DNA of 43,673 bases from Deltaproteobacteria bacterium (GCA_002753725.1 PEAL01000005.1:1-43673), one strand, 5' to 3'; positions 1 to 9,810 are shown, numbered from the stretch's first letter. Notes: generated by a model not told the origin, from the letters alone. Translations and numbers: made by a program.

Positions 1-3000
1 AAAAAAGTGCGTATTAAGGAAATGGTATATAGTGAACCACGGACGGGTGATCCTGTCTTGATTGAAAAGGAATACACTGAAAAAACAACCTGGCGGTCTA
101 ATATCATAAACGTTCCGGCAGAGCATACCGGTAAAAAGGTCTATCTTGAACTGGTCACTGAGGGATCAGCCAATGCCACATTTGTCGTTGATGATTTTCG
201 CATGATCAGAGTCGTTGGTCGAGATGTATTAGTGACCGTTCCAATATCCAAAAGTGTATGGACCGCTAAACCAGGATCATATGATATCTCGGTTGCTGTG
301 GATATTGGCAGTGCCAGCACAACGGGATTGCAAAAAAGTATTGTTGATATACAGGGGAATCCGGTTCAAAAAGCGGATTATACTCTGACACAACCCTTGT
401 TTGACATTCAAAAACAGGTACAGGGTCAAAATATTCAGGCCACCACCTGGGTAACAAACAACGGTGCTTCAACCTTAGTGGCTTCTGAACTCCAATGGAT
501 CATTGCAGGAAAAACCACCAAAGTAAATATTGATGGTCTTGCCAGTGGACAAACATACACATCAACAGTGACATTTACACCTGCATATGGTGAAACGGAG
601 GTTAAGGTACTGTGTGATGCAAATAATATTATTAATGAGGCCAACGAAGATAATAATGAAAATATCAATAGCGTAACCCTTGATAAACCTGATTTGGATA
701 TTGGCCAGGTCTGGTGGTCTCCGGCGATACCAAAAGATGGCGAAGAAGTCACTTTTTTTGCCCGTGTGGATAACCTGGGGCAGGGAGGAACCAGTACAGA
801 TTTTGAAGTGCGATTTTTAATCAGAAAAGGAGAAACGGGTGCAACCACAGAAGTTTCCAAGGACAAAGTAGCCGATGATATACCCTTTGCATTCCGCAGA
901 CCGGCATTTGATAATTCAGACTTTAGTGGACAGGGCTCCCTTGATTATAAAAACAAGCTTCATGGATGGCAGATAATTACCGGAAATGTATTTATTGAAA
1001 GCCGTTGTACGTCAACCGACACATTGTGCAAAGAAAAAATCGTGGCAATGTCTGATGGAACGACGCAATATGGTAACGAATTCTATGTTCGGTTATATGG
1101 AACCAACAGTATTCTAAGATCACCGGATTTTTTACTGAGTAGTTCCAGCGTTCTTTTGTTTAAAGCCAATATATCTGGTTCTGGAACCAAGCGTCTGCAA
1201 ATTCGTTCTACAGCAACGGATGCTATATTAAAAGATGTCAGCCTGACAGGTAAGTCTTGGTCTGCTCAAGTACTTGATATTTCAGATATAAATTTTAATA
1301 GCGGAAAAGTTTATCTTCAATTGATGACCGAAGGTGCGACCAATGCCACCTTTATGATCGATGATATCCGCATGGCTGAAAGTCCTGCTGAAATTTATCC
1401 GGTAATGGTTGCCAGTGTTCAGGCATCAAAAACATGGATTGCACAATCCTCTTCAACAGTGCCTTATTATGTTAATGTCGAAGCTACTGACAATACAGGA
1501 ACAGCCGGCAGCACATTAATTCAAATGCCTTCGGCGGGCATGGCAGATTATAAGATGATCAACATCAGCCACACCCCTCAGGAACAAGTCAAAGGGCGAA
1601 CAGTTACATTTACATCAGTGCTTGCAAACGCATCTACTGCACAGGATACACTTGTTGAAACAGAATTGACCTGGTTTACCTGTTATCAAAATCAGATGAA
1701 TTGCGGTGATGAAGACAATTGGGAAAATATATGGAAAAAGTCACAAGTCGATACCATCCCAGGCCTGACAGCAGGTCAGCAATATACAGTAACCTTTGAA
1801 TTGATATCTGAATATGATGACAACCTTGTCCGCGTTCTTTGTGACTCTGGAAACATTCTTGTTGAATCTGATGAAAATAATAATTTAGTCTCTGACATCA
1901 TTACAGTGGATTTGCCTGATTTCCGTGTAGGAGAAATTTTTTGGTCACCGGCAACACCAGCAGACGGTGAACCCATGATCTTTTACGCGCAAATCGATAA
2001 TATTGGCGATGGTGGTGCGACCGATGATATTGAAGTTACGTTTACCATCAATGATGCCAATGGCACCGCCACAAGTATCGATGCTGATAAGCTTAGTGAT
2101 GAGGTGATTTTTGCCAATCGAGCACTAATTTTCGATAATTCCGATTTTGATTTTTTTGAAAACAATGGCAGTCTTTACAACTGGCTGCCGGTGGGGAGTG
2201 TTTTTGTAGAAAGTAGGGCGGAAGACATTGAATATGGGGGTAAATTAGAGAACGCTGGTGTGCGTGATACATACTATGCCAGAATTTATGGTGAGGGATC
2301 AAAGCTGCTTTCACCGCCGATTAAATTAGATGGGCATAGTATTATATTCAAAGGCCAGGCAACAGGTTCTGGTATTAAACAGGTGATTATCAGAAAACAA
2401 TTATATGTTAATGGTCAGCCCAAAACGCCTTCCATAACAGATCCTATTCTACTCACTAGAGAATTTACCGATAAGAGCCCGTGGCGGTCTCTTATTATCG
2501 ATATATCCAAATATAATAATGAAGATGCATACCTTGAGATAAAAACATCTGGTGCCGCCAATAGCGAATTTTGGGTCGATGATTTCCGCATGGCCCGTCG
2601 AATTTCAAATCAAAACTATGTGGTAGCAGGTACTGTCCAATCCAAAAATGCATGGACGAGCATTCCTGGAAATCATTCTGTCACTGTTAAAGTGGATAGC
2701 AAAGACTCCATCACAGAAATGGATGAACGAAATAACTCAGCAACCAAACAGTTCACTCTGGACAACCAGGCCGATTATGTCGTGACATCAATGACCTATC
2801 GTCCTTTTGAACAGGTTCAGGGAAAAATTATTCCATTTACAGCACTGATTGAAAATACCAGTGCCATTAACGCTACCTTGATTGAATCAGAACTCCAATG
2901 GTATGTTTGTCAGGGAGATATTGATTATTGTGATGTACGAAAGAAATGGATTAGCAAAGCCAAGCAAAAAATAACTGGCTTGGCTGCCGGCGAAGTTTAC

Positions 3001-6000
3001 ACCTCAACCTTTAATATGGAAGTTACATTTACCAGCAGTGAGCCCACTGACCCTGATGCATATCTGTTATCTGTAAAAGTCGTTTGCGATGTCAATAATA
3101 TATTAAATGAAGGAAATGCTGGCGGTACTGCTGAGGAAAATAATCAAAAAACCAGCATTATCCGCATTGAACATCCGGATTTAACGGTTGGCAATATCTG
3201 GTGGCTTCCGGAAAAACCCTCCTATGGTGAAAATGTCATGTTTTATGCCCGAATTGATAATTTGGGAGCCGGCGGAACGGTTAATGATTTTGAAGTTAAT
3301 TTTTATATTGATGACCATGATGCGGCTTTACGAGTAGACCTGGGAGCTGTTAAGATGACAACAGAAGTCCCCTTTGCACAACGAAAACTGATGACAGACA
3401 ATAACTTCAACGGTAGCTTTGAATCCGGTCTTTCCCCCTGGCAGGCCATTACAGGAAGCGTTTTTTGGGAATCCAGATGTCCAGAAGAAGATTCTGTTTG
3501 TTCAAGAGAGGTCAACGGGGAAGCTATGTCCGGCGATTTACATTATGCCCGACTGTACGGAACAAACACCATTTTTCGATCCAAAATATTTCCATTAGAC
3601 AGCAACAGCTTGCTGTTTAGAGGACAGACAACGGGATCTGGAACCAAAAAATTATTTATTCGGAAAGATGACCCCACCAATAACAATCCGGTGCTTATCG
3701 AACGTACCTATACGGACAAAGACCCCTGGCGTGCTTATGTAGTAGATATTCGAACCGATGACAAAGGCAACCTTCTGACACGCGGCCAGCCAGTTTTTAT
3801 TGAATTGCAGACAACCGGCGCAACGAATGCAACCTTTATGATCGATGAATTTCGTCTGGGCGAGGATCAGAGTAGCAAAACCGTTGTGGGCTATATTGCA
3901 GCAAAAAGTGCATGGAAAGCCACACCCGATGTTTTAACAGGATTGCCTCATAGTATCACTGTCAAAGTTGATACAAAAAATACAGTCAAAGAAACCAATG
4001 AATCGAATCAAAGTCTGACGATTGATGGTGCTTATCCATATTATCAGTTTCCATCCATTGGCCGTCCGGATTATATCATCGATGTTGCAGGATATACCCC
4101 TCAAGAACAGATTCAAGGGCGAAATATCGTCTATACGGCATTGGTAACCAATATTGGATATACCACATATGTGGATTCTGAATTGAAATGGTACACCTGC
4201 AAGGGAAATGCAGATACCTGTACAACAGCAGAAGGATATGAAGATTATTGGAAAGTCCAGCAGACAGATAAAATTACGGGTGGTATTAATGCGGGTAAAC
4301 AATATACAGTTGTATATAATCTGCCGGCAGAATATCACACAGGGACACAAACCGCAGGTCAATCAGAGGACTATACGATCTGGTTGCGCCTGGTGGCAGA
4401 CGAGGCCAATGTTCTTTCAGAAGAAAACAAGTTGAACAACACCGCATCGTCTCATGTCACTGTAGGACATCCGGATTTAATCGTTTCAGATATTTGGTGG
4501 CTGCCTGAAAAACCTGTTGATGGTGAGGCCGTCACTTTTTATGCCCAAATTGAAAATCAGGGAAAAGGCGGGACGCTTCAGGATTTTGAAGTAAACTTCC
4601 TTATTGATAAAGATAAAGCAACTGTTGAAGACCTCGGTTCCGCGAAAATTCAGGATGATATCATTTTTGGTAATCGTCTTCCCATTTTTGGTAGCATTTC
4701 AGGTGGAGATGGCTTTGGTAACAGCAGCTTTGAAAGTGAACCGAATCATCTGTCCGGTTGGCAATATAATGGTGATGTTGTTGCTGTGGATCGACAGCAA
4801 CCCAATGGAGATACACGACAATTTTATGCGGTCATGAGCGGGCCGAATGCCTCTCTTGAATCATCAGATTTTATTATTACAAAAGATAATTTCCTTTTCT
4901 ATGCGGCATCATATGGATATGGAACAAAGGAGCTTTTCATTTGTAAAGCCAACACCACATGTAACAATACCAGTGACATATTTGTTCATAAAAACTATGA
5001 TGATCCAAGAGGATGGCGTGTATACCACATAGATGTATCAGATTATGTTGGTGAATTGGTTTATGTCAAACTTACTGCAGGTAATCCAGCTACAGAATTA
5101 GCCAATATTTATGCCATCGATGATTTTCATATGACCGATAATATCGGCGGATTTGAAACTTATCCCATCCTGGCAAATTCAAATTCTTGGCCAGTGACGC
5201 ATTGGACGCGATATTCTGGTGATGTTTATCGTAGTGACTATTATTTGGCTACAATCGTGCCAACAGATATCGATCGGGTAACCAATAAAAAGTACCTGGT
5301 TGTTTCAGGTACTGATGCACGGGTTGTATCTCCTGTATTTAAAATTACAGGCAATACCATTCTGTTCAAAGGACAGGTGACTGGATCCGGAAATAAGTAT
5401 CTTACTATTCGTCAATATATTCCTGGTTCAACAGAACCCTTGACAACGGATCCAATATTATATCAATCCACATATGGAGATAAATCTCCCTGGCGCGCAT
5501 ATACCATTGACATATCAAAAATAAATGAAAAAAATGCGTATATTGAAGTTACCACAGAGGGAACCGGAACGATGTCCTTTTTACTGGATGACTTTCGAAT
5601 GAAAATTGCAGATTGGCCTTATGGTAGCACGAGTGTGTCCACAGCGATGAATGCCAAAAAATGGTTGGCCAGACCCTATTCTGAAATTACTGTCCTGGTG
5701 GATTCTAAAAATCAAATATTTGAAGCTTCCAGGCAGGTTGATTTTCTTTATATCAATTCCCAAAAGCGTAGCGCCAGTAATTACCTGTCCTCTGTTTTTC
5801 TATGGCACGGCGAAGATAATAATAGTCTGACGCGAAAAGTATACCTTGCTAAAAAATATACATACAGTCGGGGGGACATTGATGGAAACGGATTTCTGGA
5901 TCTTAAAGATGCTATTATTATCGCTAAGCTCACAGCAACCATCTTTCACCCGTTTAATGATGATTTTGACAGAGGAAAAGTTGATGTCAATGATGATGAT

Positions 6001-6069
6001 CAAATCGGTCTTGCTGAAATTATTTATTTGATGAGTCAAATAGCTGGCAATGGCACAACAATAAAATAA
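1..6069 (+). CDS. Giant repetitive exported protein (CARDB-like and jelly-roll-like repeats, dockerin-like C-terminus), 5' partial
   Basis: The frame is open from the first base, and its first residues match the middle of the internal repeat, so the gene begins left of the window and the GTG at 7 is not a start. At least 2,020 residues are built from about four units of 410-430 residues. Each has a CARDB-like beta-sandwich ending in a D/N-rich 'N.I.E..E.NN' stretch, a segment opening with a W/F-W-[SL]-P motif (Trp codons near 712, 1942, 3199, 4495), and a jelly-roll-like module ending in D-[DE]-F/I-[RH]-M/L (190, 1360, 2578, 3844, 5119, 5587). The last 65 residues carry two EF-hand-like loops (5875-5910 and 5983-6018), as in type I dockerins. 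Paired cysteines fit an extracytoplasmic protein. A role in adhesion or matrix is inferred from architecture; ligand and anchor are unknown. Confidence 0.8.
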   Translation, partial: KKVRIKEMVYSEPRTGDPVLIEKEYTEKTTWRSNIINVPAEHTGKKVYLELVTEGSANATFVVDDFRMIRVVGRDVLVTVPISKSVWTAKPGSYDISVAVDIGSASTTGLQKSIVDIQGNPVQKADYTLTQPLFDIQKQVQGQNIQATTWVTNNGASTLVASELQWIIAGKTTKVNIDGLASGQTYTSTVTFTPAYGETEVKVLCDANNIINEANEDNNENINSVTLDKPDLDIGQVWWSPAIPKDGEEVTFFARVDNLGQGGTSTDFEVRFLIRKGETGATTEVSKDKVADDIPFAFRRPAFDNSDFSGQGSLDYKNKLHGWQIITGNVFIESRCTSTDTLCKEKIVAMSDGTTQYGNEFYVRLYGTNSILRSPDFLLSSSSVLLFKANISGSGTKRLQIRSTATDAILKDVSLTGKSWSAQVLDISDINFNSGKVYLQLMTEGATNATFMIDDIRMAESPAEIYPVMVASVQASKTWIAQSSSTVPYYVNVEATDNTGTAGSTLIQMPSAGMADYKMINISHTPQEQVKGRTVTFTSVLANASTAQDTLVETELTWFTCYQNQMNCGDEDNWENIWKKSQVDTIPGLTAGQQYTVTFELISEYDDNLVRVLCDSGNILVESDENNNLVSDIITVDLPDFRVGEIFWSPATPADGEPMIFYAQIDNIGDGGATDDIEVTFTINDANGTATSIDADKLSDEVIFANRALIFDNSDFDFFENNGSLYNWLPVGSVFVESRAEDIEYGGKLENAGVRDTYYARIYGEGSKLLSPPIKLDGHSIIFKGQATGSGIKQVIIRKQLYVNGQPKTPSITDPILLTREFTDKSPWRSLIIDISKYNNEDAYLEIKTSGAANSEFWVDDFRMARRISNQNYVVAGTVQSKNAWTSIPGNHSVTVKVDSKDSITEMDERNNSATKQFTLDNQADYVVTSMTYRPFEQVQGKIIPFTALIENTSAINATLIESELQWYVCQGDIDYCDVRKKWISKAKQKITGLAAGEVYTSTFNMEVTFTSSEPTDPDAYLLSVKVVCDVNNILNEGNAGGTAEENNQKTSIIRIEHPDLTVGNIWWLPEKPSYGENVMFYARIDNLGAGGTVNDFEVNFYIDDHDAALRVDLGAVKMTTEVPFAQRKLMTDNNFNGSFESGLSPWQAITGSVFWESRCPEEDSVCSREVNGEAMSGDLHYARLYGTNTIFRSKIFPLDSNSLLFRGQTTGSGTKKLFIRKDDPTNNNPVLIERTYTDKDPWRAYVVDIRTDDKGNLLTRGQPVFIELQTTGATNATFMIDEFRLGEDQSSKTVVGYIAAKSAWKATPDVLTGLPHSITVKVDTKNTVKETNESNQSLTIDGAYPYYQFPSIGRPDYIIDVAGYTPQEQIQGRNIVYTALVTNIGYTTYVDSELKWYTCKGNADTCTTAEGYEDYWKVQQTDKITGGINAGKQYTVVYNLPAEYHTGTQTAGQSEDYTIWLRLVADEANVLSEENKLNNTASSHVTVGHPDLIVSDIWWLPEKPVDGEAVTFYAQIENQGKGGTLQDFEVNFLIDKDKATVEDLGSAKIQDDIIFGNRLPIFGSISGGDGFGNSSFESEPNHLSGWQYNGDVVAVDRQQPNGDTRQFYAVMSGPNASLESSDFIITKDNFLFYAASYGYGTKELFICKANTTCNNTSDIFVHKNYDDPRGWRVYHIDVSDYVGELVYVKLTAGNPATELANIYAIDDFHMTDNIGGFETYPILANSNSWPVTHWTRYSGDVYRSDYYLATIVPTDIDRVTNKKYLVVSGTDARVVSPVFKITGNTILFKGQVTGSGNKYLTIRQYIPGSTEPLTTDPILYQSTYGDKSPWRAYTIDISKINEKNAYIEVTTEGTGTMSFLLDDFRMKIADWPYGSTSVSTAMNAKKWLARPYSEITVLVDSKNQIFEASRQVDFLYINSQKRSASNYLSSVFLWHGEDNNSLTRKVYLAKKYTYSRGDIDGNGFLDLKDAIIIAKLTATIFHPFNDDFDRGKVDVNDDDQIGLAEIIYLMSQIAGNGTTIK

Positions 6070-6204
6070 ATAGATTCTTGCACGATGAGTTTTTTTGTAA
6101 AATTTCAAATAAATTTGAGTATAAAGCTTGATCGATACTTAAAAATCTGATATTTGAGCTTAACTTTAACTCTCTGTTTTTAAAAATATCTTCAGGGGAA
6201 TACT

Positions 6205-6969
6205 ATGGATATCGCAACGATTATTGGTATGGTTTCAGCCTTTGGCCTTGTTCTTTCAGCAATCATGATGGGCGGGCCTTTAACGATTTTTATCAATATT
6301 CCATCAATATTGATTGTTGTCTGCGGAACATTTGGCGTTATTATGGTCAACTATCCGCTAAAAGAGGTTATCAGCCTGATTTCCGTGGCCCAAAAGGTCA
6401 TTTTTGCCACAGGATCATCTGCTCAGGAAGTGATCAAACAGTTCATCGAATTTGCAACAAAAGCGCGTCGGGAGGGAATTCTTTCCCTTGAAGGCGATGT
6501 TGAAGGTGTCAATGATGAATTTTTGAAAAAAGGTGTTGGACTTGCCATTGATGGCCTGGAACCTGAAGCCATCAGAGAAATTCTTGAGGCTGAACTAGCT
6601 TCATTGCAAGGCCGACACAAATCAGGGGCAGATATGTTTGTGGCAATGGGTACCTTTGCACCGGCAATGGGAATGATTGGTACATTGATCGGTCTGGTAC
6701 AGATGCTCCAAAATATGGATGATCCCAGCTCTATCGGTCCGGCTATGGCTGTTGCACTGTTAACAACATTTTATGGATCGATTATGGCCAATATGATCTG
6801 CCTGCCTTTTGCTGGAAAATTAAAAACATACAGCGGCAAGGAAGCAACTGTTCGAGAGATTGTCATTGAAGGCGTTATTGGACTTGCAAATGGGGAAAAT
6901 CCAAGAATTGTTGAACAGAAATTGTCTGTATTTTTACCGCCATCGGAACGGCAATCCTTTATCGAATAA
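6205..6969 (+). CDS. motA: Flagellar motor stator protein MotA
   Basis: This 254-residue protein has the MotA/TolQ/ExbB plan: two N-terminal membrane helices (about residues 3-24 and 28-50), a cytoplasmic loop with the family signature around R89-E90-G91 and E96 that contacts the rotor protein FliG, and two further helices (about 148-170 and 180-203). The conserved proline in 'FAPAMGMIGTLIGL' is present. With MotB it forms the inner-membrane ion channel that drives flagellar rotation. The ATG follows a GGGGA ribosome site. It is the first gene of the flagellar block. The preceding 135 bp are AT-rich and probably hold the promoter, but I could not fix one. Ion type (H+ or Na+) cannot be read from the sequence. 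Confidence 0.95.
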   Translation: MDIATIIGMVSAFGLVLSAIMMGGPLTIFINIPSILIVVCGTFGVIMVNYPLKEVISLISVAQKVIFATGSSAQEVIKQFIEFATKARREGILSLEGDVEGVNDEFLKKGVGLAIDGLEPEAIREILEAELASLQGRHKSGADMFVAMGTFAPAMGMIGTLIGLVQMLQNMDDPSSIGPAMAVALLTTFYGSIMANMICLPFAGKLKTYSGKEATVREIVIEGVIGLANGENPRIVEQKLSVFLPPSERQSFIE

Positions 6970-7009
6970 TTTTTTTATGTGATGAGTGCTTGTATCTGAA
7001 GGAATGATC

Positions 7010-7615
7010 ATGCCATACAGTGAATTTACATTTAAAAAAGTGAAAAAAGACTTTGGGCTGACACTCATTGAAGAGAAAGGGCTGTTTGCGAAATTTGATC
7101 CAATACCTCCCGGTGACTTGTTGATCAGTACTTTGGAAGATACTGTGCCTCTGGCCCTGGCAATTAACACAGAAAAAGCCAGGTCAGAATTTATCATCTC
7201 AACTGTATTGGTTGAAATTAGAAGGATTTTTAACAAAAAGACCAGCCTTTTTTCCGGTATTGAATTTAATGTCGATGCAGAAAAAGGACTGACTGGATAC
7301 TGCGATTTTATCATCAGCGCGTCACCGGAACAACTGTCCTTATCTGCACCCGTTGTTATCATTGTTGAAGCAAAAAATGAAAATATTATCGGTGGTATAG
7401 GTCAATGCATCGCAGAAATGGTTGCTGCTCAAATATTTAATCAGCAGGAAAATATTGCAATAAAAAATATTTATGGTGTGGTTACATCAGGAAATATATG
7501 GAAATTTTTAAAACTGGAAAATCAGCTTGTTTATATAGATCTTCAAGACTATTATATTGAAACTGTAGACAAAATTATTGGAATTTTTTGTGCAATGCTA
7601 AAACAATCAGCTTGA
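7010..7615 (+). CDS. PD-(D/E)XK nuclease-fold protein of unknown function, inside the stator operon
   Basis: I do not recognise a named family. The ATG at 7010 is chosen because GAAGGA at 6998-7003 lies 6 bases upstream; a GTG at 6986 is in frame but less likely. The 201-residue protein shows a PD-(D/E)XK-like pattern: D99 in 'GYCDFII', then a hydrophobic strand ending in E120-A-K122, followed by a helix with 'GIGQCIAEMVAAQIFNQ'. That is the core of many restriction-endonuclease-like proteins. It has no signal peptide or membrane segment. It sits 40 bp after motA and 26 bp before a motB-like gene, so it is probably co-transcribed with stator genes although the family has no known motility role. 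DNA cleavage is not shown; the fold may serve only for binding. Confidence 0.65.
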   Translation: MPYSEFTFKKVKKDFGLTLIEEKGLFAKFDPIPPGDLLISTLEDTVPLALAINTEKARSEFIISTVLVEIRRIFNKKTSLFSGIEFNVDAEKGLTGYCDFIISASPEQLSLSAPVVIIVEAKNENIIGGIGQCIAEMVAAQIFNQQENIAIKNIYGVVTSGNIWKFLKLENQLVYIDLQDYYIETVDKIIGIFCAMLKQSA

Positions 7616-7641
7616 GATGGTTTGCTTAAAGGTAGCTAAAA

Positions 7642-8421
7642 ATGGCCAAAAAGAAAAAAATAATAGAAGCAGAAGCGGGTTCTGAAGCTGTCCTCAGGGG
7701 ATTGCTTGTCTCTTTGTTTATCCTGCTACTGGCTTTTTTTATCGTATTAAATACTCTGGCAGATGAAGATGAAAAACGATCCAAAGCGGTAATGGGGTCT
7801 GTCAAAGGGGCCTTTAGCTCAATTTCTGGCGGCGGTTCGCTGATAACAACAAGCAACAACGCTCCGAGCTTGTTAATTGATCCCACGACCTCGGACACCA
7901 GTTTACGCACCCATAAAATTGTAGGCCTGGATCAGAATGCATCAGGAAAGGTCATGATTCGCGTTACTTCTGAAGGTGTAATTATCAGCATGTTGTACGA
8001 TTTGCTTTTTGTTGAAGGCACATATGAATTGAAACCCTCTTCAATACCGTTTTTAGAAAAACTCTGCGAAATTTTCAACGAAGACGATCATATTGTTAAA
8101 ATATCCGGCCATACAGACAGTCGTCCACCGGAAGAAAAAGCGGTAGGTTCCAATTGGGAACTGTCATCACTAAAAGCTTTAAAAATTTTTCAATTTTTTA
8201 TTGAAAAGGGAAAAATGGATCCCTTACGTATTTCAGCGTATGGATGCGCTGAATATAACCCCATTGCCAGCAATGAAACGAGAAGGACCCGGGCAATCAA
8301 TCGCCGCATTGATGTTACAGTGGATTTGAGCTTGCGAGATAAAATTAAAGACTTATACGAAAAAGAACCCTCATCTTTTTTTATGTTTCAACGATTTGTT
8401 TTTGATATATTTGGTGGTTAA
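7642..8421 (+). CDS. MotB-like OmpA-domain protein lacking the stator aspartate
   Basis: The 259-residue protein has the MotB plan: a lysine-rich N-terminus, one membrane helix (about residues 18-40), a linker and a C-terminal OmpA/MotB peptidoglycan-binding domain (about 110-235) with GHTD, 'SNWELSS' and 'NRRIDV' motifs. In the helix, where functional MotB has the ion-binding Asp (D32 in E. coli; D23 in the next gene), this protein has Ser24, and the helix contains no acidic residue. It therefore should not conduct ions by itself. The ATG follows an AAAGG site, and the next motB gene starts 15 bp after its stop. It could be a partner subunit, a regulatory or structural wall anchor, or a stator part with a changed channel; sequence alone does not decide. 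Confidence 0.85.
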   Translation: MAKKKKIIEAEAGSEAVLRGLLVSLFILLLAFFIVLNTLADEDEKRSKAVMGSVKGAFSSISGGGSLITTSNNAPSLLIDPTTSDTSLRTHKIVGLDQNASGKVMIRVTSEGVIISMLYDLLFVEGTYELKPSSIPFLEKLCEIFNEDDHIVKISGHTDSRPPEEKAVGSNWELSSLKALKIFQFFIEKGKMDPLRISAYGCAEYNPIASNETRRTRAINRRIDVTVDLSLRDKIKDLYEKEPSSFFMFQRFVFDIFGG

Positions 8422-8436
8422 TGAGAAGGATTCAAA

Positions 8437-9162
8437 ATGGCTAAAAAGAAAAGTGGCGGCGAGGAAGGATTTGATCCCACCGGATGGATGGTAACATTTG
8501 GCGATCTCCTCATGTTGCTGTTAACATTTTTCGTTATGTTGCTCACAATGCGTTCACTAGATACTGCTGCCATTAAAGCAATCTTTACCCCCATTGGAAA
8601 AGGCGGGGGCATTGGGGCCCTTTTGTTTCCTGAAGCAAACCAGACATCTGGTATCCTGGAATCTTCAGGCGCACAGGATGCAATGTTAATTGTCAGCTAT
8701 GCGATGCTCTCTGAGATCATGAATGACGGGGAAACATCCGATGTCAATGATAAGTGGGGTTCTGCTGAAAATAATTACGAGCTTTATGAAAACCAGGAAG
8801 GGTATGTTATCAGTTTGAAAGCTGATGTCTTATTCGAATCCGGTCAAGCGGATATTAAACCCGACATGTATCCAGCATTGGACCGTATCGCTTATGTCTT
8901 GAATGCTGTTTCAAATGATATTTTAATTATTGGACATACAGATAAAATAACACCAGGTCGAAGCCGATTTTCCAGCAATTGGGAATTATCCTTGTATCGT
9001 GCGCTGAGTGTTCATAGCTATTTTATCAATGTAAAAAAAATTGACCCTGAACGTTTTTCTACTGGAGGCGCTGGCTCTGCAAAACCAATGACCTCTGGAG
9101 AATCTTTTTTTGAAAGACAAAAAAACAGACGCGTTGAAATTATCCTGAAAAGGCAAAAATGA
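8437..9162 (+). CDS. motB: Flagellar motor stator protein MotB
   Basis: The 241-residue protein has the canonical MotB N-terminus: 'GWMVTFGDLLMLLLTFFVM', with D23 as the ion-binding aspartate at the start of the single membrane helix (about residues 18-38). The C-terminal OmpA-like domain (about 125-238) carries GHTD, 'SNWELS' and 'KNRRVEI', the residues that hold peptidoglycan. It forms the wall-anchored half of the stator with MotA. AGAAGGA precedes the ATG. It is paired with the upstream paralogue that lacks the aspartate; both begin MAKKK, suggesting an old duplication. Confidence 0.93.
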   Translation: MAKKKSGGEEGFDPTGWMVTFGDLLMLLLTFFVMLLTMRSLDTAAIKAIFTPIGKGGGIGALLFPEANQTSGILESSGAQDAMLIVSYAMLSEIMNDGETSDVNDKWGSAENNYELYENQEGYVISLKADVLFESGQADIKPDMYPALDRIAYVLNAVSNDILIIGHTDKITPGRSRFSSNWELSLYRALSVHSYFINVKKIDPERFSTGGAGSAKPMTSGESFFERQKNRRVEIILKRQK

Positions 9163-9225
9163 TCGTTAATACCTAAGGTAAATTTATAATAAGAATACCA
9201 AATGACAGAATGGAAGGAATGAAAG

Positions 9226-9759
9226 ATGGCAGAAGAAACAGAAGAAACTACTGAAGCTGAAGAAAAACCCGCTGGATCTTCGAATTCATTGCTGATGATC
9301 GTTATTGGCGTTTTGGCTCTGCTGCTTTTACTCTCAGTGGGAATAATTGTTTGGAAAGTTATTTTGGCTGATGAACCTCCCAAATTGAGTAAAGAAGAAA
9401 AAGAAATTCAAGAAATTAAAAGCGCTGAAACCACTGCTGAAATTGTTGATGAGCAAAAAGAGTTCTTTTTTTCAATGGAGCCTTTTGTTGTCAATTTAGC
9501 TGACCAGGAATCAAAGCATTACCTGAAAGTTAATATTGAACTGGGGGTTCGAAGAAAAGATATTCTTGATGAAATTGAACAACGAAATCCACAGGTAAGA
9601 GATATTATTTTATTTGTTTTAATGAACAAGCGATTTGAAGAAATCAATTCTCTTGCCGGAAAAAAACAACTCAAGCATGAATTGATTAGCAGAATTACGA
9701 ATGCATTACGAACAGGAACTATTCAAACCATCTATCTGACAGACTTTATTGTTCAGTAA
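9226..9759 (+). CDS. fliL: Flagellar basal body-associated protein FliL
   Basis: The 177-residue protein has an acidic cytoplasmic N-terminus, a single membrane helix (about residues 22-47) and a periplasmic FliL domain with the family pattern 'FFSMEPFVVNLAD', a long helix with 'RDIILFVLMNKRFEEI', and the C-terminal '.TIYLTDFIVQ'. FliL rings surround the stator and modulate torque. A GGAAGGA site lies just before the ATG at 9226. It follows motB by 63 bp and precedes fliN by 51 bp. fliM, usually found here, is absent. Confidence 0.92.
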   Translation: MAEETEETTEAEEKPAGSSNSLLMIVIGVLALLLLLSVGIIVWKVILADEPPKLSKEEKEIQEIKSAETTAEIVDEQKEFFFSMEPFVVNLADQESKHYLKVNIELGVRRKDILDEIEQRNPQVRDIILFVLMNKRFEEINSLAGKKQLKHELISRITNALRTGTIQTIYLTDFIVQ

Positions 9760-9810
9760 ATGCATGAGCTTAATAAATAACAGTAACGCTGTTTAAAGAA
9801 AGAGGAAACA

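Noticed and set aside
7..9. GTG as start codon of the giant repeat protein
   Set aside because: The frame is open to base 1 and the first residues match the middle of the internal repeat, so the gene continues to the left.
3934..4362. 142-residue ORF antisense to the giant protein gene
   Set aside because: It lies fully inside a strongly supported gene on the other strand and looks like a codon-bias shadow without domain features.
6070..6204. Sigma-70 or sigma-28 promoter for motA
   Set aside because: Several AT-rich hexamers are present (for example TTGATC with TATTTG at 17 bp), but none is convincing and no GCCGATAA-type box was found.
7642..8421. Classifying the first MotB-like gene as functional motB
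   Set aside because: Ser24 stands in place of the essential Asp and no other acidic residue lies in the helix.
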